64,000 nt of DNA. Source: Hyphomicrobiaceae bacterium. Lineage in GTDB: Bacteria; Pseudomonadota; Alphaproteobacteria; Rhizobiales; Hyphomicrobiaceae. This document shows, one piece after another, positions 59,417-64,000 of this stretch (positions within the stretch are counted from its first letter, which is position 1; each line of letters opens with the position of its first letter). The stretch covers positions 97,913 through 161,912 of the forward strand of contig JALHMB010000009.1 of assembly GCA_022844275.1 (NCBI GenBank). The letters are read 5' to 3'. Below the pieces are notes generated by a model that made no database searches, was not told the origin of the DNA, and was given only the letters and a program-made list of their open reading frames with translations. The translations under genes and the position numbers were made by a program.

Positions 59417-62400
59417 CTATGCAGTTCCGCTCCATGAATTATTCGACCTCCGGCCAACCGCAATGCGTCCGACGATCGCACGTTCGGCTATCGAATACAC
59501 AACGCCCAGATATCGTGTTCGTAAACCGAGCAGCTTCTTCTGCTCGACACATACCGCGAGCTTTTGGCCGTCAGGGGATTGTTGCGCACTTTCGACTGTG
59601 CATCGCCCATCGCTAACGGTGGACGCCAACTGCACGATATTCGCCCATAAGCCTTGCTCATCGGCGGCCCGGCGTGTTGCGCTTAGCATTTCGGCTAGCG
59701 GGGCCAATTGCGGCGACGTTTCCCGTGTAGTAGAGCTCACATGCACCGACAATCCCGTCAACGCGCAGGTTCGAATGTCTTCGGGATGGCTGACACGGCC
59801 GCTCCAAGCGCAGGTCGTTGCTTCGGCGAGCGTGCAAGCATTGCCATAGATCGAGACGATTGCTTCTTCCTGCAAGCACCGCGAACCCGAAACGCTGCTG
59901 GAGACGAGATGCTCTTTGAGGGCCTTCCGTCCGCTGACCGCAGATGCTTCTAATAGCTCAGGCAACACGCGGGCGTGCGACACCGAGCATTCCTCCAGAA
60001 CTCCTGGAAACACGCCCTGGCGAGAGACCGCACAGTATTCCGCCTCACTGGCCAACAGCACGCGCCCTGACAGCGGACAGCTGTTGAACTCCGATACGTG
60101 CCCTTTTTTTCCTGAAACCTCCGAGCGCACTTCCTGATCGGCACGGTAAGGCTTACCAGAGACGTCGCTCATCGCCAGTTCCGTCAGCAAGGCGACCGCG
60201 CGGGTGAACGCGCACTGCCCCACGTGCTCAGGCTCGGCTTTGCGGCCGCTAAGCGACGAGGTCGTCAACAGGCGCCGCAGTACCTGCATCCCGCTGACGT
60301 CCGACCGTTCCATCTCGTCCGGAACTGCCCTCTTTTGTGACAAGCTGCATTCTACAAGCACATCAGGCGCTACCACCTTGCCCGAAAACGCGCAGCGCTC
60401 GGCCTCCGACGAGTGCAGTATCCGGCCTGTCACGGCGCACTTGATGAATTCGGATTGGTGCCCCGACTTACCGGAGATTTCCGATTCAGCCTTCTGGTCG
60501 AGCCGATAGAGCTTGCCCGACACGTCGCTGGTGGCCAGTTCCGAAAGCAGCCCAGTTGCGCCGGTGAAAGCGCACTGACCGACCCGATCGGATTCGGCCT
60601 TGCGCCCACTGAGGGTCGAGGCTTTCAAGAGCGAGCGACGCACGAGATTGCCCGTTACGTCGGACCGCTCAACTTCGGTCTCCAGCACCCTTTGCCCGCT
60701 TACGGCGCAGCTCACGATGTGTTCCGGCAGCGCGTATCGCTCCGAAGCAGCGGACTTGAAGAGCAGATGTCGAAGAACGCGCTTCTGCGACACGGCGCAT
60801 TCGGCAAGCGCGTCTAATGGGGCCGACTTTCCCGACTTGGCGCAGATCTTAAGCGCTGGTGCTTCGATGATCCTTGCCGCCGATGGAATGACACGTAGTG
60901 TCGAAACGTACTCCCCCTCGTTGTCGATCATATAGGTGACGCGACCTTCAAGAATGCGATCAACGGTGCCACGAAGGCCGGCGAGCGTTGTCTGTATGCG
61001 CGGTGTGAAATCGTCTTCGAGTTTCTTCGCCAGTCGTGGATCATTCCCGGCTGCATGCACCTCCTCGCTCCCGCGCTCACTGTAGAAGCGGCAGAACTCA
61101 GCAATGCCGGGGTCGAGCATTGCGCGTCGTGCCGCCGTCTCCACTGAGAGGCCAATTTGCTCAGGGCGATCAATCACGGGCGGGATTGGGTCAAGCAGCG
61201 TACTGCCGTTGACGACCTGATGCTCGTCTCCCGAGCAATCGATCGGAATCAGACGCTCGTAGCTATCGTGCGCGACTGTCGCTCGGACGTGCAGAAGGGC
61301 TTTGCCGGAATATCGCCGCGTCACCTTCGCCAGCCTGGCGGCTCTTAGCGTACCACCGAACGAGCTGACCCAGCGAGCTGCGACAGTCTTGGCCACTTCT
61401 TCCGGTGTGTTGTCGGCATCCTTCACGTCGTGCACGCCGGATTGCGTCAGGCGGGCAGTGAGGCGGTCGAACGAGGGGGTGCCCGGTGTGTAGCGCGTGA
61501 CGCGCTTGTCAGCTTCGCCGTCCTCTGCGAGTGAAATTATTTCATGCGCGCCATCGAGCTCGCAAGAAAAGACATCCGGCGACTTCTCTATCAGATTGGC
61601 GCCTAGCGCCTTCAGACCAGAGAGCACGAAGTCTCGTGCGGTCATCGAACGTTCTTGGGCAGGAAGGACGGGGCTGCGAGGCCCCTTGTAGGCTGCGCCA
61701 TCCATTGCGCCTAGCATTTCGTCTATGTTTTTCTCTTCCTCGGCGAGAACCTCGCTGCCTCGGTCGATGCTTTCTTCTGCAGCACGTGCAGCCGCCTCTA
61801 CGTCTTTTCCGGCAAGACTATCGAGCACCAGCCTGAGAATATGGTCCTCGAAGCTTTCCGCCCCGCCATCCTCGCCATCCCCCATGCCGGACGCCTGCAG
61901 CAGCGATTCAATATCGCCAATAGCATGGCTTGCCATCTGCAGCTTTTGCATCAGACGGCCAACAATGTAGTCCTCAAACGTTCCTGCCAGCGTCACGCTG
62001 TAGACTAGGACATGAGCGTGCTCTGACCCCAGCCGCTGCACGCGGCCGACACGCTGCTCGACAATCATCGGATTCCACGGCAGATCGTAGTTCACCAGTA
62101 CGTTGGCGGCTTGAAGATTGACGCCTTCGGACCCTGCCTCTGTCGACACAATCACATGGATTTTCGGCGGCGACGCCTTAAAGGCGCCGATGGTCGCCTG
62201 GTTTTTGCCTGTCGTGTCGCCATTGATGATGCCGATCGCGACGCCGAGTGATTCCAGATAGCTCTGAATAGTAGTTTGTGTTTCCCGACGCTGGGTAAAC
62301 ACGACCATGCGCCAGTTCTGAGGGTTTTCGCGCTTGAGCTTGTCGACCAGCGCTGCCAGGCCTTGCAGCTTGGCGCTCATTTTCATGCTCTTGATCACGG

Positions 62401-63478
62401 CCCTGAACTGAACCGCGACATCCGCAGGAAAGGTGCCCTTCCTGCCCATATTTTCGAGCTGGGCCGCGCAGGCGTCTGGGCTGCTCGTCAACGCCTGCAA
62501 GATGCTTATTTGCGCAAGCCGATTGAGCTTTTGTATCGGTTTGGCGATAAGCCTGATGAGCTGTAACTCTTCCGGCGTGGGCGCCACGCCCTGCCTGAAC
62601 ACCTTGCGGCTGGGAAAATGAAGCTTGGCGTCCCCACGGCGTACTCGAGACATGTACCCGTATACGATTGCGCGGAATTCCTCTCTCGCCTCCGACTTCA
62701 ACTCGCGCGCTTGTGCACGATTGTCGGCGATGAATTTGCGTGCGAACATACCTTCGCTGCCAAACGGGTTCTGATGACCCCGGGCTACCGTCAAAAGGTC
62801 CACCAGCGAGTAGAGGTCCCACAGCCGGTTCTGGATCGGCGTAGCGGTCAGCATCAGCACGAATTTAAAGGCGCGGTCAGCAAGCACCTTGCGAAAGCGT
62901 TGAGCCACCTGCGGGGGCTCCGGAACCCCGTAGAGGTTCCGGAGCTTGTGGGCCTCATCAAGGATCAACATCTGAAATCGATCGCGAGGCAGGCGCTCGA
63001 TATATTGGCGTGCCGAGTGGTACGTGGTTATCACCGCACCGATGTCGCCGGTTGGCTCAGCGTCAAGCAAATCACGGCCGACAGCGACCTCTGCGGGAAT
63101 ATCGAACTTGGTCTCCAGTTCCTCCTTCCATTGGGGTCCCAGAAGTTTTGGCGCGACAATCAGAATGTTGCTCAACCGACGCCGAGAAATCAGTTCGCTG
63201 GCGACGAGGCCGGCGCTGATGGTCTTGCCGAGGCCGACGTCGTCGGCAAGGAGTGTTACTGGCAGGCGTCGGCAATAGGTGATGAGGTTCGTGACTTGGT
63301 GGTGGTACGGCTGTACGCGTTCACGCCAGCGGTGAGCCGATTTCAGGTCGTGGCGATCGTTGATAATGATTGGGTCTACGAGGCCCCACTCCAGCCCCGC
63401 GCGATACACGTCGAACTCGCCTGGCTCCTTGGCGCGGCGCAGCGGTTTGATCTGCACCTGCTGAGACGGTGATGACAT
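59417..63478 (-). CDS. Large SNF2-family helicase with a C-terminal 15-residue repeat array
   Basis: This is a 1353-residue protein. SNF2/RapA-type ATPase motifs: I in DDVGLGKT (80-87), DEAH at 174-177, TATPIQN near 213, and the C-terminal lobe with VVFTQRRET, STEAGSEGVNLQAANVLVNY and QRVGRVQRLGS. A helical and mixed region follows to about 870. Residues 879-1208 are 22 tandem 15-residue units with Ser/Thr at position 4 throughout and Cys or Ser at position 1. A ~110-residue tail closes the protein. Related helicases act in nucleic-acid remodelling and phage defence; the role here is unknown. It stands alone between IS copy 3 and a tRNA gene. Confidence 0.85.
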   Translation of the reverse strand: MSSPSQQVQIKPLRRAKEPGEFDVYRAGLEWGLVDPIIINDRHDLKSAHRWRERVQPYHHQVTNLITYCRRLPVTLLADDVGLGKTISAGLVASELISRRRLSNILIVAPKLLGPQWKEELETKFDIPAEVAVGRDLLDAEPTGDIGAVITTYHSARQYIERLPRDRFQMLILDEAHKLRNLYGVPEPPQVAQRFRKVLADRAFKFVLMLTATPIQNRLWDLYSLVDLLTVARGHQNPFGSEGMFARKFIADNRAQARELKSEAREEFRAIVYGYMSRVRRGDAKLHFPSRKVFRQGVAPTPEELQLIRLIAKPIQKLNRLAQISILQALTSSPDACAAQLENMGRKGTFPADVAVQFRAVIKSMKMSAKLQGLAALVDKLKRENPQNWRMVVFTQRRETQTTIQSYLESLGVAIGIINGDTTGKNQATIGAFKASPPKIHVIVSTEAGSEGVNLQAANVLVNYDLPWNPMIVEQRVGRVQRLGSEHAHVLVYSVTLAGTFEDYIVGRLMQKLQMASHAIGDIESLLQASGMGDGEDGGAESFEDHILRLVLDSLAGKDVEAAARAAEESIDRGSEVLAEEEKNIDEMLGAMDGAAYKGPRSPVLPAQERSMTARDFVLSGLKALGANLIEKSPDVFSCELDGAHEIISLAEDGEADKRVTRYTPGTPSFDRLTARLTQSGVHDVKDADNTPEEVAKTVAARWVSSFGGTLRAARLAKVTRRYSGKALLHVRATVAHDSYERLIPIDCSGDEHQVVNGSTLLDPIPPVIDRPEQIGLSVETAARRAMLDPGIAEFCRFYSERGSEEVHAAGNDPRLAKKLEDDFTPRIQTTLAGLRGTVDRILEGRVTYMIDNEGEYVSTLRVIPSAARIIEAPALKICAKSGKSAPLDALAECAVSQKRVLRHLLFKSAASERYALPEHIVSCAVSGQRVLETEVERSDVTGNLVRRSLLKASTLSGRKAESDRVGQCAFTGATGLLSELATSDVSGKLYRLDQKAESEISGKSGHQSEFIKCAVTGRILHSSEAERCAFSGKVVAPDVLVECSLSQKRAVPDEMERSDVSGMQVLRRLLTTSSLSGRKAEPEHVGQCAFTRAVALLTELAMSDVSGKPYRADQEVRSEVSGKKGHVSEFNSCPLSGRVLLASEAEYCAVSRQGVFPGVLEECSVSHARVLPELLEASAVSGRKALKEHLVSSSVSGSRCLQEEAIVSIYGNACTLAEATTCAWSGRVSHPEDIRTCALTGLSVHVSSTTRETSPQLAPLAEMLSATRRAADEQGLWANIVQLASTVSDGRCTVESAQQSPDGQKLAVCVEQKKLLGLRTRYLGVVYSIAERAIVGRIAVGRRSNNSWSGTA
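59855..60844 (-). repeat. In-frame tandem array of 45-bp units (15 residues) inside the SNF2 gene
   Basis: Residues 879-1208 divide into 22 consecutive units of exactly 15 residues with the pattern [C/S]-x-[V/F/L]-[S/T]-G-[K/R]-x(5)-E-hydrophobic-x-x. Position 4 is Ser or Thr in all 22, position 5 is Gly in 16, and position 1 is Cys in 11 and Ser in 11. Two degenerate 14-residue units follow. Units 5-12 (60305-60664) and 13-20 (59945-60304) form a 120-residue super-repeat, 71 of 120 residues identical by hand count. Examples: CAVTGRILHSSEAER and CPLSGRVLLASEAEY. Confidence 0.9.
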
Positions 63479-63917
63479 CGCGCGCCCCTATCGCGTCAAT
63501 GATTCGCAAACTCGCCAATCTTGAAGCGTAGGGCGGCCTGACAACGCCTGAGATAGTCCAGATCCTGAAAATCCGAGTTCTCCACAGTCAAGGCAACGAT
63601 CACTACCGATTAAACCGGTTGGTTATTGCTTCCATGATTGGCGGGTAAGCCACGACCTCCAAAGCGGTAGCGCCCAGCCTTTGGAGCGGCGCGCAGTTAC
63701 CCCACGCTTCTTGCAACTCCGCGTCGATCCGGTGAAATATCGCGCCGAAGTTGATCCATGACTACGAGGCCTCACACTACAGATCATCTCGCCCGCATTG
63801 TTGAAGGGGTTTGCGTGATTGGCAGTCCACCGCGCCTGCACCCGCGACTCGTTGCAGAGCGTTGCCAACGCTAGTGCGAAAACGGTGCAAAATTTCAGTG
63901 TCAAATGTGCTAAGTAT
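63479..63917. other. Region between the SNF2 gene and tRNA-Gly, no supported gene
   Basis: About 440 bp. A minus-strand frame (63623-63904) is open but runs into the tRNA flank and shows no domain. Possible promoter DNA for the helicase gene. No second copy of the tRNA 3' end was noticed, so no attachment site can be claimed. Confidence 0.4.
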
Positions 63918-63991
63918 TGGAGCGGGTGAAGGGAATCGAACCCTCGTCATCAGCTTGGAAGGCTGTTGCTCTACCATTGAGCTACACCCGC
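63918..63991 (-). tRNA. tRNA-Gly (anticodon TCC)
   Basis: The minus strand gives a complete cloverleaf: acceptor GCGGGTG pairing with CACCCGC, D-arm GCTCAATGGTAGAGC, anticodon loop CTTCCAA with anticodon TCC inside the CAGC...GCTG stem, and T-arm GAGGGTTCGATTCCCTTC. Discriminator T and an encoded CCA follow (63918-63920), giving 74 nt with CCA. tRNA-Gly genes are frequent integration sites, and accessory DNA lies on its left side here. Confidence 0.93.
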
Positions 63992-64000
63992 GATTTCAAT

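Noticed and set aside
59855..60844. 45-bp periodicity that could be taken for a CRISPR or minisatellite
   Set aside because: The period is an exact codon multiple, the frame is open throughout, conservation follows codon positions, and there are no identical repeats with unique spacers.
63623..63904. 93-codon minus-strand frame next to tRNA-Gly
   Set aside because: No domain, no ribosome site, unusual composition.
63918..63991. Attachment-site duplication of the tRNA-Gly 3' end as the border of an integrated island
   Set aside because: I found no second copy of the tRNA 3' segment and no integrase gene in the window; the other border may lie outside it.

Overview
The window looks like a chromosome segment of a facultatively denitrifying alphaproteobacterium, most likely of the Hyphomicrobiales (rhizobia-like). 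The reasons are high GC with strong third-position bias, an AcpXL-type acyl carrier protein locus, NnrS and Rrf2/NsrR nitric-oxide functions, FNR/FixK-type boxes of the form TTGAC-N4-(A/G)TCAA, a membrane-bound nitrate reductase operon, and a fused NarK. No species is assigned.

Left edge to 12.1 kb: after a secreted-protein gene broken by an IS end (1-200) comes a lipid-assembly locus. Its minus-strand arm (8130 to 231) reads AcpXL-like carrier, FabZ-like dehydratase, Cys-less KS partner, KS, zinc-type dehydrogenase, a second Cys-less KS partner, a second KS and a double-hotdog MaoC protein, mostly joined by 4-bp ATGA overlaps. The first five match the order of the rhizobial very-long-chain fatty acid (27-hydroxyoctacosanoate, lipid A) locus, but the KS pair is duplicated and no LpxXL acyltransferase is present. 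The divergent arm holds a MaoC-SDR fusion, an FkbH-type protein and a second carrier protein.

12.5-30.5 kb: nitrogen-oxide respiration. nnrS and a truncated hemoglobin stand divergent from an Rrf2/NsrR regulator with a clear palindrome. DUF454 follows. A minus-strand nar operon then runs narK(fused)-narGHJI-parvulin isomerase-Cys/His-rich protein-beta carbonic anhydrase-mogA-DUF2478. A perfect Fnr-type box lies upstream of narK, with two Crp/Fnr regulators beyond it and regulator and TonB-receptor relics between them.

30.5-44.1 kb: oxygen-independent quinone and heme synthesis. hemN-ubiX-ubiD faces ubiT-ubiU-ubiV across a box whose first 13 bases are identical to those of the lipid-locus box. 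UbiU and UbiV keep all eight iron-sulfur cysteines. Then come an SRPBCC protein, an nnrS relic, a SLAC1/TehA transporter, 5-formyl-THF cyclo-ligase, FdxA ferredoxin, a second Rrf2 regulator, a CBS-BON protein behind a perfect Fnr-type box, and three tandem DUF6455-like Cys-rich proteins.

44.1-64 kb: accessory, IS-scarred DNA. It holds an IS110 relic, a Tat-exported SQR-like flavoprotein with a DUF5368-like membrane protein, and a macB relic. Two truncated IS3/IS407-type copies in inverted orientation bracket an 8.7-kb segment (TetR-HlyD-RbbA-like-YhhJ efflux operon, c-type cytochrome, PhaC, membrane protein). A subtilisin-like peptidase remnant, a complete but amber-mutated IS407-type element with 4-bp target duplication, a 1353-residue SNF2-family helicase and tRNA-Gly(TCC) follow. 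The helicase tail contains at least 22 tandem units of exactly 15 residues with an 8-unit super-repeat, the most unusual structure in the window.

Together the first 44 kb reads as a low-oxygen life-style region: nitrate respiration, NO protection, anaerobic heme and ubiquinone synthesis and, if the shared box is real, a specialised lipid made under the same conditions.
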